DNA of 64,000 nt, taken from assembly GCF_003850245.1 (NCBI RefSeq), contig NZ_CP031015.1:2232001-2296000 (forward strand), in the 5' to 3' direction. Under the pieces are notes generated by a model. That model made no database searches. It was not told the origin of the DNA and saw only the letters and a list, made by a program, of their open reading frames with translations. How positions within the stretch are numbered: the first letter of the stretch is position 1; each line of letters opens with the position of its first letter. The stretch is from Microbacterium sp. ABRD28 (GTDB taxonomy: Bacteria > Actinomycetota > Actinomycetes > Actinomycetales > Microbacteriaceae). Below, piece after piece: positions 54,044-62,670 of this stretch. The position numbers were made by a program, and so were the translations under genes.

Positions 54044-54253
54044 TCAGACGTCGGCGACCTTGCGGCCCTTGTACTCCAGGAACAGCTCGGTGCCCTGCGA
54101 GTCGGTGACGACCTTCGCCTGGTGCGGACGGCTGTAGACGACCTTGCCGTTCTCGATGGTCTTGACCAGCGTGGGGGCCTCGGCCTTCCACTGCGCGCGG
54201 CGCGAACGGGTGTTCGAGCGGGAGACCTTCCGCTTCGGGGGGTTACCTGCCAT
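54044..54253 (-). CDS. rpmF: 50S ribosomal protein L32 (zinc-free form)
   Basis: 69 aa: [20 protein letters not shown] then a C-terminal part with no cysteine ([12 protein letters not shown] ... [10 protein letters not shown]). The missing CxxC pairs mark the zinc-independent type. It follows DUF177 by 2 bp, a pairing known across bacteria. Confidence 0.96.
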   Translation of the reverse strand: MAGNPPKRKVSRSNTRSRRAQWKAEAPTLVKTIENGKVVYSRPHQAKVVTDSQGTELFLEYKGRKVADV

Positions 54254-54255
54254 GG

Positions 54256-54846
54256 CTAGCTCTTCTCTGTGTTCTCAGCGCGGGGCGCTGGGTTCTCGTC
54301 ACGGTCCTGCGGCCCGGGGGCCGTGACCGCGTCGTGGTCGATGTAGTCCTGGAGCGCCGCCCATCGGGGATCGATTGGCTCAGCGCTCGGTTCGGCATCT
54401 GCTGTCCGCCGGACACCCGTGACCGGATCGAGGCCGGGGCAATCCGGCTGACACACCGGTTGGAAGGGAAGCGACAGGACGACCGCATCCCTGACCAGAG
54501 TTTCAAGATCCACGTGGTCGTCTTGAACCTCGAAGTCAGTTTCCTCCGATCCAGAATACGCGAAAAGCTCCTGGAACTCGACTTCGACGCCCTCGGCGAT
54601 GTCGCGAAGGCATCGTCCGCACACCCCGGAGAAGATCGTACGCGCCTCGCCCGACACGAGGATGCCCTCGTGGACCGACTCGAGTCGCACATCCAGCTCC
54701 AGCGACTCCGACGCCGGTACCGAGACGAGACCCTCGCCCCACTTCTCCGGGACGGTCGGATCGAGGCGGAACTCCCGCATCTCGCCCGGTCGGCGGACGA
54801 TGTCTCGCACGGGGATGACGAAGGGTCCGTTCAGCCGTCTGGTCAC
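54256..54846 (-). CDS. DUF177 / YceD-family protein
   Basis: 196 aa. DUF177 proteins link to 23S rRNA and L32 accumulation in bacteria and plants. The cysteine motifs CGRCLRDI and CQPDCPGL are present, followed by an acidic C-terminal tail. GTG start with TAACAT 8 nt upstream. First gene of the rpmF-rnc-mutM run. Confidence 0.93.
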   Translation of the reverse strand: MTRRLNGPFVIPVRDIVRRPGEMREFRLDPTVPEKWGEGLVSVPASESLELDVRLESVHEGILVSGEARTIFSGVCGRCLRDIAEGVEVEFQELFAYSGSEETDFEVQDDHVDLETLVRDAVVLSLPFQPVCQPDCPGLDPVTGVRRTADAEPSAEPIDPRWAALQDYIDHDAVTAPGPQDRDENPAPRAENTEKS

Positions 54847-54881
54847 GGGCGACCATGTTACCCGCCCCGAGAGCGTGCGGC

Positions 54882-55379
54882 TCAGGCCGACAGGTCGTGC
54901 GCGACGAGGAACCGCGCGACGGCGGGCGGAACGAAGGGCGACACGTCACCGCCCAGGGCGGCCACCTGACGCACGAGCGAGCTGGAGACCATGGCGTGCG
55001 CGGGATCGGGAAGCAGGAAGACGGTTTCGACGTGGGCGAGGTGGCGGTTCACGATCGCCATCGGGGTCTCGTAGGCCACGTCGATCTGGGAGCGGATCCC
55101 CTTCACCAGCACACCGGCGTCGACATCGGCGGCGTAGTCCACGAGCAGCCCTACGCTCCACGAGGCGATGATCACCTCGCTGTCGATGTCGCTCTCGGCG
55201 ACGGACTGCTCCAGGAGCGACAGGCGCTGCGCGATCGGCAGCATCGCCTCCTTGTCGGGGTTGTGCACCACGAGGACGTGCAGCTGGTCGTACAGGCGCG
55301 CCGCGCGGCGGATCACATCGAGGTGACCGAGCGTCGGCGGGTCGAACGATCCGGGGACGACGGCGATCCTGCTGTTCAT
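54882..55379 (-). CDS. coaD: Phosphopantetheine adenylyltransferase
   Basis: Catalyses the penultimate step of CoA synthesis. The 165-aa protein has the nucleotidyltransferase motif [28 protein letters not shown] and a late [27 protein letters not shown] box lies 6 nt before the ATG (leaderless). Confidence 0.97.
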   Translation of the reverse strand: MNSRIAVVPGSFDPPTLGHLDVIRRAARLYDQLHVLVVHNPDKEAMLPIAQRLSLLEQSVAESDIDSEVIIASWSVGLLVDYAADVDAGVLVKGIRSQIDVAYETPMAIVNRHLAHVETVFLLPDPAHAMVSSSLVRQVAALGGDVSPFVPPAVARFLVAHDLSA

Positions 55380-55391
55380 TCGACCACCCTA
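55380..55391 (-). promoter_or_regulatory. -10 element for leaderless coaD
   Basis: TAGGGT on the minus strand (55386-55391), 6 nt before ATG 55379. Confidence 0.5.
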
Positions 55392-55455
55392 TCGATGGGC
55401 CGCAGCCCCTCCCCGACACGGCGTACTCCGTCTGCGAGGTCGGCCACGTCGGCGG

Positions 55456-57660
55456 TCAGGTCCGTGCGAGCGCGGCGCGCTCGACATTGCCGATCCGCCG
55501 TTCGATCGCGGCGGACACCGCCGGATGGCGAAGCAGCGCCGGATCATCCGAGATCACCGTCTCCGCCGCGCGCCGAGCGGCGGAGATGAGGTCGGCGTCG
55601 CGGGCCACCCGCAGCAGGCGGAGCGAGGAGCGCGCACCCGACTGGAGGTCGCCGAGCACGTCGCCTTCTCCGCGGAGGTCGAGATCGACTTCGGCGAGTT
55701 CGAAGCCGTCGAGGGTGGCGGCGACGGCCTCGACACGTTGACGCGCGAGCGAGCCATGCTCGGCTTCGGTGACCAGCAGACACAGCCCCGGGACCCCACC
55801 ACGCCCCACGCGTCCCCGCAGCTGGTGCAGCTGAGACACCCCGAAGCGATCGGCCTCGAGGATCACCATGGTCGACGCGTTCGCGACATCGACCCCCACC
55901 TCGACGACCGTCGTGGCCACCAGGACGTCGATCTCGCCGCGCGCGAACGACTGCATGATGTCGTCCTTCTGCTCCGACGGGAGCTTGCCGTGCACCATCG
56001 CCACCCGGATGTCCGCGAAGGCGGGATGACGCGCCAGCAGGTCGACGACCTGGACGACACCCCAGCGGGTGCGACCCGAGCCGGTGCCTGCGGCGGGGGC
56101 CGCGCCCTTCTCCGCCGCAGGAGCGACGTCCTCCGCTGCATCGGGGGTCGGCGCCTCGTCGTCGATGACGTCGGCGTCCGCATCGATCGCCGCCGTGACG
56201 ATGAACGCCTGCCTCCCCTGGGCGACCTCCTCGGCGACGCGCTCCCACACCCGCCCGAACCACGCGGGACGCTCGGCGAGCGGTGCGACGTGCGTGGTGA
56301 TGCCCGCGCGTCCGGACGGCATCGAGCGGATCGTCGACACATCCAGATCGCCGAACACCGTCATCGCCACGGTGCGCGGAATCGGTGTGGCGGTCAGGAC
56401 GAGCACGTGAGGCGCGCTGCCCTTGGCGCGCAGCGCCTCCCGCTGCTCGACCCCGAACCGATGCTGCTCGTCGATCACGACCAATCCGAGGTCGGCGAAC
56501 GTGGTCGAGTCGCTGAGCAGGGCATGGGTGCCGACGACGATGCGGGCCTGCCCCGACGCGGCGCGCAGGGCTGCCTTGCGTCGATCCGCCGCGGGAAGCT
56601 GTCCGGTCAGCAGGGTGGGCATGAGCTCGGGGGCGAGCACCGGACCGAGCATGCGCGCGATCGATCGCACGTGTTGCGCCGCCAGGACTTCCGTGGGCGC
56701 GATCAGGGCCGACTGGCCACCCGACTGCGCCACCTGCAGCATCGCCCGCAGTGCGACGAGGGTCTTCCCCGAACCGACTTCACCCTGGACGAGGCGATTC
56801 ATCGGCCATCCGCCGACGAGGTCGCGCGCGATCTGCTCCCCCGCCGCCTCCTGATCACTGGTCAGGGCGAACGGCAGTTCCGCGTCGAAACGCTCGAGCA
56901 GGTCGCCGGGCGGCCGCGCGGTCGCCGACATCGCGCGCACGAACTGCCGCTGCTGGAACAGCGCCGCCTGGAGCACGAACGCCTCCTGCATCCGGAGGGT
57001 CTCGCGCGCGGCGTCGACCTGTTCGAGGAAGTCGGGCCGGTGGATGCGCTCCAGCGCGGTCCGCGCGTCCAGAAGCCCGTGTGCGCGTCGCAACGGCTCG
57101 GGCACGGGGTCGTCGAAGGAGCCCAGGACGTCCAGAACGACACCGACCGTCTTGGCCACCAGGAAGCTCGGCACGGTCGCGGTGGCGGGGTAGATCGGGA
57201 TCGGGAGGTGCGCCGTCGCCTCGGCGGTCATCCGCGCGGTCTCCTCGTCGTCGAAGAGCTCGTACACCGGATGCGCGAGCTGGAAGTGGCCCCGGTACTC
57301 ACTGACCTTTCCGGCGAAGATGCCGCGGCGGCCGGGCGTGAGGTCGCCGAGGCGCCATTTCTGATTGAAGAAGGTCAGCGTCAGGGCGCCGTTGCCGTCG
57401 CTGATCTTGGCCTCGACCAGGGATCCGCGACGGTTGCGCATCGGACGATCGGTGACGCTCTGGACTTCGGCGACGATCGTCACCGGTTCGCCCAGGGGCA
57501 GGGACGCGATCGGCGTCAGCTCTCCCCGGAGCGCGTATCGACGCGGATAGTGCGAGAGGAGGTGCTCGACCGTGCGCATCCCGAACGCGCGCTCGAACAG
57601 CTTGGCGGTCTTGCCGCCCACGACCGCGTCCAGACGCGATTCGAGGGCGATGGGCGGCAT
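55456..57660 (-). CDS. recG: ATP-dependent DNA helicase RecG
   Basis: Reverses stalled forks and migrates branches. The 734-aa protein has an OB-fold wedge domain (about 60-160), Walker A VQGEVGSGKTLVAL, the DEQH box VVIDEQHRFGVEQR, and late helicase motifs (DVLVATTVVEVGVDVANAS, QLHQLRGRVGRGG). An Ala-rich insert (about 480-520) lies between the two RecA-like halves. A TACACT box lies 6 nt before the ATG. Confidence 0.97.
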   Translation of the reverse strand: MPPIALESRLDAVVGGKTAKLFERAFGMRTVEHLLSHYPRRYALRGELTPIASLPLGEPVTIVAEVQSVTDRPMRNRRGSLVEAKISDGNGALTLTFFNQKWRLGDLTPGRRGIFAGKVSEYRGHFQLAHPVYELFDDEETARMTAEATAHLPIPIYPATATVPSFLVAKTVGVVLDVLGSFDDPVPEPLRRAHGLLDARTALERIHRPDFLEQVDAARETLRMQEAFVLQAALFQQRQFVRAMSATARPPGDLLERFDAELPFALTSDQEAAGEQIARDLVGGWPMNRLVQGEVGSGKTLVALRAMLQVAQSGGQSALIAPTEVLAAQHVRSIARMLGPVLAPELMPTLLTGQLPAADRRKAALRAASGQARIVVGTHALLSDSTTFADLGLVVIDEQHRFGVEQREALRAKGSAPHVLVLTATPIPRTVAMTVFGDLDVSTIRSMPSGRAGITTHVAPLAERPAWFGRVWERVAEEVAQGRQAFIVTAAIDADADVIDDEAPTPDAAEDVAPAAEKGAAPAAGTGSGRTRWGVVQVVDLLARHPAFADIRVAMVHGKLPSEQKDDIMQSFARGEIDVLVATTVVEVGVDVANASTMVILEADRFGVSQLHQLRGRVGRGGVPGLCLLVTEAEHGSLARQRVEAVAATLDGFELAEVDLDLRGEGDVLGDLQSGARSSLRLLRVARDADLISAARRAAETVISDDPALLRHPAVSAAIERRIGNVERAALART

Positions 57661-57672
57661 ACCTCGAGTGTA
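57661..57672 (-). promoter_or_regulatory. -10 element for leaderless recG
   Basis: TACACT on the minus strand (57667-57672), 6 nt before ATG 57660. Confidence 0.5.
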
Positions 57673-57713
57673 GGGAGCGCCGCCGACAACGACCCTTCCT
57701 ACGGTGATCCGGT

Positions 57714-58307
57714 TCAGCCGAAGATCTGCGACGCGATGTCCGAGAGGAACGCGCGCCCGTTGCGGTTCACCGGTGCGTAGTAGATCCAGACGTCGTCCCG
57801 CGCGACGACGAACTCCTCCGTGTCCGGGCCCGAGCCGGGAAGCTCGCAGAACTGGGCGCCGAAGTCATCGGCGACCTGGCAGCTGTATCCCTGATCGGGC
57901 AGCGTCGCAACGGCGGCGGCGACCGCATCGGGGGTCGCGGTGCTGATCAGCAACAGCAGACCCGTGGCGTCACCGACGATCCAGTCGCAGCCGAGCACCA
58001 GCGTCGCTCCCTCCGGCGCCGGGCGCTCGAAACCCTGTCCATCGCTCTGGAGCGTCATGTCGCCGACCATCTCCAGACGCGACGCCTCGCTGCCCAGCTC
58101 GTTGCAGTCGGTGGGGATCGTCGCCGTCGCCGTCGGCGACTCGCTCGGCGACTCGCTCGGCGACTCGCTGGGCGACGCGCTCGGCTCGCTGGACGCTGTC
58201 GGGGTGGACGTCGGCGTCGGAGCGGGCTCCGGCGCACATCCGGCCAGGAGAGCGAGAGCGAGAACTGCTCCGGCGATCGCGGTGAGGGAACGGTGGCGCT
58301 GAGACAT
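57714..58307 (-). CDS. Secreted lipoprotein, DUF3558-like
   Basis: 197 aa with a lipoprotein signal peptide ending LALLAGC (Cys about residue 24). A Pro/Thr/Ser linker with repeated SESP units follows, and then a domain with three Cys (PTDCNELG, VLGCDWIV, YSCQVADDFGAQFC). The pattern resembles the DUF3558 family of actinobacterial lipoproteins; no function is known to me. GGAG lies before the ATG. Encoded upstream of recG. Confidence 0.78.
   Translation of the reverse strand: MSQRHRSLTAIAGAVLALALLAGCAPEPAPTPTSTPTASSEPSASPSESPSESPSESPTATATIPTDCNELGSEASRLEMVGDMTLQSDGQGFERPAPEGATLVLGCDWIVGDATGLLLLISTATPDAVAAAVATLPDQGYSCQVADDFGAQFCELPGSGPDTEEFVVARDDVWIYYAPVNRNGRAFLSDIASQIFG
58136..58176. repeat. 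12-bp repeats encoding SESP in the lipoprotein linker
   Basis: Several near-identical copies of gactcgctcggc in tandem inside the coding sequence, giving (SESP)n. Typical low-complexity linker DNA, not a CRISPR. Confidence 0.8.
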
Positions 58308-58418
58308 CGACGGCTCCTGCAGGCGGGGACGGGGTGCGGACGAATCCCGCCCGGCACGCGTCATCCTAGGGACAGCCGGGCCGCTCCCGCCGCAGGCGGA
58401 GTGTCGTGTCGCGATCGG

Positions 58419-58431
58419 TATCGTGGAGCAC
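58419..58431 (+). promoter_or_regulatory. -10 element for leaderless rsmD
   Basis: TATCGT (58419-58424), 7 nt before GTG 58432. An upstream in-frame GTG at 58423 overlaps the box and so is an unlikely start. Confidence 0.5.
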
Positions 58432-59034
58432 GTGACCCGCATCATCTCCGGACGGGCCGGCTCGCTCACCCTCGACGTCCCCGATGCCGGAACGCGGCCG
58501 ACGAGCGATCGGGTCCGCGAATCGCTCTTCAACGCGCTGAGCGCGTCCGACCTCCTCCGCGGCACGCGGGTGCTCGATCTGTACGCGGGTTCGGGTGCGC
58601 TCGGGCTCGAGGCCGCCAGTCGAGGGGCGATGACGGTCGACCTCGTCGAGAAGGCCCCGCGCGCAGTGACGGTGATCCGCAGGAACGTCGCGCGCATCCA
58701 TGCCGCGCTGCGCGGAGCGCCAGATGCCGCCCGGATCGCCGTTCACCGCACCGCGGTCGACGCGTACCTGCGCTCGGCGCCCACCGGCGTCTTCGATCTG
58801 GTGTTCCTCGACCCCCCGTACGACCTCTCCGACGCCGAGTTGAGCGCGACCCTGGAACTGCTCGTCCCCGCCCTGTCGCCGGACTCGACGGTGATCGTCG
58901 AGCGCGCCGCGAGGTCGGCACCGCCCGCGTGGCCCCCGGGGCTCGTGCGCGATCGCGACCGCCGCTACGGCGACACCGCGCTGTGGTGGGCCGTGCGCGG
59001 CGCTCAGCCCGAGACCGCGTCCCAGTCGCGGTAG
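58432..59034 (+). CDS. rsmD: 16S rRNA (guanine-966-N2)-methyltransferase RsmD
   Basis: 200-aa Rossmann methyltransferase starting TRIISGRAGSLTL. RPTSDRVRESLFNAL, the SAM-binding VLDLYAGSGALGLEAASRGA and the catalytic DLVFLDPPYDL are clear. GTG 58432 was chosen by its distance to TATCGT. The last 31 bp overlap the 3' end of the convergent thiL. Confidence 0.94.
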   Translation: MTRIISGRAGSLTLDVPDAGTRPTSDRVRESLFNALSASDLLRGTRVLDLYAGSGALGLEAASRGAMTVDLVEKAPRAVTVIRRNVARIHAALRGAPDAARIAVHRTAVDAYLRSAPTGVFDLVFLDPPYDLSDAELSATLELLVPALSPDSTVIVERAARSAPPAWPPGLVRDRDRRYGDTALWWAVRGAQPETASQSR

Positions 59035-59984
59035 GGATCCCAGCCGCCGTACCCGTCGTACGGCTTTCCGTCGACGAGGAGCGGATGGTCCCCCGCGGCG
59101 CCGACACGGCCGATGACCCGGAATCCGGGCGCAGGTCCGACCGCGGCGGGGAAGGTCGCCAGCAGGGCGTGGTCTTCCCCGCCGGCCAGCGCGATCCCTG
59201 GCTCGGGTCCGATCGCATCGGTCTGCAGCTCGAGGGTCACATCGGAAGCGCGGGCGAGGCGGCCGGCATCCAGGGCAAGTCCGTCCGAGACGTCCATCAT
59301 CGCCGTCGCCCCGTGCGAGGCCGCCACCGCTCCTGCCGCGATCGGCGGCCGCGGTCGCAGCTGGGCGCCCACGAGCGCGGCGTCGGCCTCTGTCAGCGAG
59401 GCGACCGCGACCGGCCGTCCATCCACACGGAACCGGTCGAAGAGGATGGCCAGACCCCGCGCAGCCTTCCCCAGTTCCCCGCAGACCGCCACCACGTCGC
59501 CGGCGCGCGCACCGCGACGCGTGACCGGTGCGGTTCCATCGAGCACCCCGAGGGCGGTGACCGCGATCGTCAGGGTGTCCGAGACGGTGAGGTCTCCTCC
59601 CTCGACCGCGGCGCCGGGCGCCAGTTCGTCGCACCCGGCACGCAGACCGTCGGCGATCCCCTCCACGAAGGAGACGGGTGTGTGATCGGGCATCGCCAGG
59701 GCCACCAGCAGCGCCGTGGGTCGCGCGCCCATCGCCGCGATATCGGCGAGGTTCACCGCGGCGGCCTTCCACCCGAGATCCTTCGCCGACGACCACGCGA
59801 GGCGGAAGTCGGGGCCGTGGACGAGGGTGTCGACGCTGGCGACGATGCGGCCGCCCGGTGCGGCGAGCACGGCGGCGTCATCGCCCGGGCCGAGGAGCGC
59901 CCGCGAGGGAGCGAGACGGCCCAGGATGCGGGTGAGGACCTCGCCCTCGGTCAGGTCGCCGACGACAGGATCCGGAGCACTCAC
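59004..59984 (-). CDS. thiL: Thiamine-monophosphate kinase
   Basis: ThiL makes thiamine pyrophosphate from thiamine phosphate and ATP. The 326-aa protein has LLGPGDDAAVL, SVDTLVHGPDFRL, the AVNLADIAAMGARP motif, AVEGGDLTVSD and MMDVSDGLALDAGRL. GTG start with TACGGT 6 nt upstream. It is divergent from the DUF3515 gene across 41 bp; both appear leaderless. Confidence 0.96.
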   Translation of the reverse strand: MSAPDPVVGDLTEGEVLTRILGRLAPSRALLGPGDDAAVLAAPGGRIVASVDTLVHGPDFRLAWSSAKDLGWKAAAVNLADIAAMGARPTALLVALAMPDHTPVSFVEGIADGLRAGCDELAPGAAVEGGDLTVSDTLTIAVTALGVLDGTAPVTRRGARAGDVVAVCGELGKAARGLAILFDRFRVDGRPVAVASLTEADAALVGAQLRPRPPIAAGAVAASHGATAMMDVSDGLALDAGRLARASDVTLELQTDAIGPEPGIALAGGEDHALLATFPAAVGPAPGFRVIGRVGAAGDHPLLVDGKPYDGYGGWDPYRDWDAVSG

Positions 59985-60025
59985 CGTCTCACCGTACCCA
60001 CCGACGACCGGGTTAGCCTGGTCGG
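59985..60025. promoter_or_regulatory. Compact divergent leaderless promoters, thiL and DUF3515 gene
   Basis: Minus strand: TACGGT (59991-59996), 6 nt before thiL GTG 59984. Plus strand: TAGCCT (60014-60019), 6 nt before GTG 60026. The two -10 boxes are only 17 bp apart, so the promoters must overlap. Confidence 0.55.
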
Positions 60026-60502
60026 GTGCCCTTCCCCCGTCATCGTCTGCTGTTCGGCGCGCTCGCGATCGGCGCTGCCCTGACGCTGTCCTCGTGCGCG
60101 GGGACGGTATCCCTTCCCCCCGCCGCCAACGCCGACGACCCGCTCTGCGCAGAGGTCACCGTCCGCCTGCCCGCCGAGGTCGACGGACAGGAGCGCCGGT
60201 GGACCGACGCGCAGGCGACCGGCGCGTGGGGCACACCGACCTCGGTCATCCTCACCTGCGGCGTGGAGCCCCCGGGACCGACGGAGGCCCGATGCATCAC
60301 GATCGGCGGAGTGGACTGGATCGTCGACGAGAGCGATCCGCCCCGCTATCTCATCCGCAGCTATGGACGCACACCCGCGGTCGAGGTCTACGCCGACAAC
60401 AGCGTCGTCTCGCCCAACGAGGTGCTGTCCGCCCTCGGACCGATCGTGTCGCAGCTCCCCCGCGAATCCGAGTGCACCTCGACCGAGACGCTCCTGGACT
60501 GA
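60026..60502 (+). CDS. DUF3515-family lipoprotein
   Basis: 158 aa with a lipoprotein signal (LTLSSC, Cys about residue 24) and the family core: DDPLCAEVTVRLP, AWGTPTSVILTCGVEPPGPTEARC, WIVDESDPPRYLIRSYGRTPAVEVYAD. No function is established. This gene is often found between thiL and ddl in actinobacteria. Unlike its neighbours it is on the plus strand; its stop is 40 bp from the ddl stop. Confidence 0.88.
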   Translation: MPFPRHRLLFGALAIGAALTLSSCAGTVSLPPAANADDPLCAEVTVRLPAEVDGQERRWTDAQATGAWGTPTSVILTCGVEPPGPTEARCITIGGVDWIVDESDPPRYLIRSYGRTPAVEVYADNSVVSPNEVLSALGPIVSQLPRESECTSTETLLD

Positions 60503-60542
60503 CGCCCCTCAAGGGTGAACGCCGGACAGGCTCGGATGCCGC

Positions 60543-61631
60543 TCAGCGGCGTTCCCGCGCAGTGTCGACGAGCTCGCCGATGAGTTCGGGGTACGTCATT
60601 CCCGAGGCGATCCAGCACTTGGGGAACATCGAGATCGGCGTGAACCCCGGCATGGTGTTCAGCTCATTGACGTAGAGACCGTCGGCCGCGAGGAAGAAGT
60701 CCACGCGCGCGAGCCCGCGTCCGCCGACGGCCTCGAAGGCCCGCACACCGAGATCCTGGACGGTACGGATCTGGTCGTCCTCCAGCGCGGCGGGGCACAC
60801 GACCTCGGCTCCGTCACCGCCGAGGTACTTGCCCTCGAAGTCGTAGAACTCCCGCGTGGTCAGGACGATCTCACCAGGCAAAGACGCCCGCGGCGCCCCG
60901 CCGCGACGCCCCTCGAGGATCGCCACCTCGATCTCCCGCCCCACGATGGCCGCCTCGATGAGCACCTTGTCGTCCTCGGCGAAGGCCTTCTGCAGCGCAG
61001 ACGCCAGCTCGGCGTCATCCGCGACCTTCGACACCCCGACGCTCGAACCCGCCCGTGCGGGCTTGACGAAGACGGGATAGCCCAGCGCCGCTGCCTCGGC
61101 GCGCACCGCCTGCTCCTCGCGTTCCCACCGTGCGGGGGTCACGGTCGCCCACGGCGCCACCGGTATTCCCGCAGCCTGGAGCACGATCTTCATGAAGTGC
61201 TTGTCCATGCACAGCGCCGAATCCAGCACCCCGCCCCCCGCATAGGGGAGGTCCAGCGTGTCGAGGAAGCCCTGCACCGTGCCGTCCTCGCCGTGGACGC
61301 CGTGGAGGATCGGCAGGACGACGTCGACGCCGCCGAGGTCGTCGACGGTGTCGTCGGAGCGACGGACCCGGAGACGTCGGTCCCCGCCGGCCTCGGGCCA
61401 CAGGACGCGCGTGCCGTTGTCGACGACCTCGGGAAGACGCTCGGCGTCCAAGGCGAACCGATCGGGATCATCGGTCTCGAGCACGAACGCCCCGGACCGG
61501 GTGATCCCGACGGGAATCACCCGATAGCGGTCACGGTCGATCGCCCGCAGCACTCCCCCCGCCGTGGCGGAGCTGATCGAGTGCTCGCTGGATCGACCGC
61601 CAAACAGCACCACCACCACGGGCTTGTCCAT
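60543..61631 (-). CDS. ddl: D-alanine-D-alanine ligase
   Basis: Makes D-Ala-D-Ala for peptidoglycan. From ATG 61631 the protein is 362 aa: VVVVLFGGRSSEHSISSATAG, HGVHGEDGTVQGFLD, PYAGGGVLDSALCMDKHFMK, FVKPARAGSSVGVSKV, RVDFFLAADGLYVNELNTMPGFT. An in-frame ATG at 61667 is possible but less conserved in character. The first 101 bp overlap, in another frame, the 3' end of gpsA. Confidence 0.94.
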   Translation of the reverse strand: MDKPVVVVLFGGRSSEHSISSATAGGVLRAIDRDRYRVIPVGITRSGAFVLETDDPDRFALDAERLPEVVDNGTRVLWPEAGGDRRLRVRRSDDTVDDLGGVDVVLPILHGVHGEDGTVQGFLDTLDLPYAGGGVLDSALCMDKHFMKIVLQAAGIPVAPWATVTPARWEREEQAVRAEAAALGYPVFVKPARAGSSVGVSKVADDAELASALQKAFAEDDKVLIEAAIVGREIEVAILEGRRGGAPRASLPGEIVLTTREFYDFEGKYLGGDGAEVVCPAALEDDQIRTVQDLGVRAFEAVGGRGLARVDFFLAADGLYVNELNTMPGFTPISMFPKCWIASGMTYPELIGELVDTARERR

Positions 61632-62670
61632 TCCTGGTCCTCTCCCCTTGGGGTTCGTCATCGTCATCGGTCGTCAGGTGCGGGGCGATCTCGCGGGGAT
61701 CCATCGTGCCGTCGAGCACCCGCTTGACCTGTTCCACGATCGGCATGTCGACATCCGCCTCGCGGGCGAGTTGGAGAATGGGTGCGACCGACGCCAGACC
61801 CTCCGCGGTCTGCTCCATCTGCTTCACCACGTCCTGGAAGCTGTATCCCTGACCCAGCAGCCGCCCGGCGGTGTTGTTCCGGCTGAGCGGCGACTGGCAG
61901 GTGGCGATGAGGTCGCCCAGGCCCGCCAGCCCCTGGAGCGTTTCGGGGTGCGCGCCCTGGGCCACCGCGAAGTCGGTCATCTCCACGAGGCCGCGTGTGA
62001 TGATCGACGCCTTGGTGTTCTCGCCGTATCCGACGCCGTCAACGATCCCGATCGCGACCGCGATGAGGTTCTTCAGCACCCCGCCGAACTCGGTGCCGAT
62101 CACGTCGGTGTTCACGAACGACCGGAAGTAGCCGTTGCGCGCCCGCCGCGCCACGGCGTCGGCGGTCTCCTGACTGAGTGAGGAGATCACGGCGGCCGTC
62201 GGTTGCTCGCGGGCGATCTCGAGAGCCAGGTTGGGTCCGGATGCCACGGCGATGCGGGCCGGGTCGCAGTGCAGCTCCTGCTGGATCACCTGACTCATCC
62301 GCAGCCCGGTGCGCCGCTCGACGCCCTTCATGAGCGAGACCACGGGCGCGTCACCGGACGAGACCAGCGGCCGCACCGCCTTGAGGTTCTCGCGCAGTGC
62401 CTGGCTCGGCACCGACAGGAAGATCTGCTCGGCTCCCTCCAGCGCCTCGGAGAGGTGCGGAGTCGCCATCATGGCGCGCGGAAGATTGATGCCCGGGAGG
62501 TACTGGCTGTTGCGCTTGGCCTCATTGATCTCGTGGGCGAGCTCCGGTCGCCGGGCCCACATCATGACGTTCGCACCGCCGTCGGCGAGGATCTTCCCGA
62601 ACGTGGTGCCCCAGCTCCCGGCTCCCACGACCGCGACCCGCGGACGATCGGCGTCGTGCCTACGGCTCAA
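61531..62670 (-). CDS. gpsA: Glycerol-3-phosphate dehydrogenase [NAD(P)+] GpsA
   Basis: Makes sn-glycerol-3-phosphate for phospholipids. The reading frame gives 379 aa: VAVVGAGSWGTTFGKILADGG (Rossmann), ASGPNLALEI, VIGTEFGGVLKNLIAVAIG and LAGLGDLIATCQSPLSRN. The family body ends near APHLTTDDDDE; about 45 further residues (QGERTRNGQARGGG ...) look like read-through into the ddl start. TTG 62670 is the likely start, overlapping the plsC end by 11 bp; no ATG or GTG fits. Confidence 0.94.
   Translation of the reverse strand: MSRRHDADRPRVAVVGAGSWGTTFGKILADGGANVMMWARRPELAHEINEAKRNSQYLPGINLPRAMMATPHLSEALEGAEQIFLSVPSQALRENLKAVRPLVSSGDAPVVSLMKGVERRTGLRMSQVIQQELHCDPARIAVASGPNLALEIAREQPTAAVISSLSQETADAVARRARNGYFRSFVNTDVIGTEFGGVLKNLIAVAIGIVDGVGYGENTKASIITRGLVEMTDFAVAQGAHPETLQGLAGLGDLIATCQSPLSRNNTAGRLLGQGYSFQDVVKQMEQTAEGLASVAPILQLAREADVDMPIVEQVKRVLDGTMDPREIAPHLTTDDDDEPQGERTRNGQARGGGAVWRSIQRALDQLRHGGGSAAGDRP

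Noticed and set aside
58136..58176. Short direct repeats that could suggest a CRISPR
   Set aside because: Contiguous repeats without spacers, in frame, encoding SESP in a lipoprotein linker.
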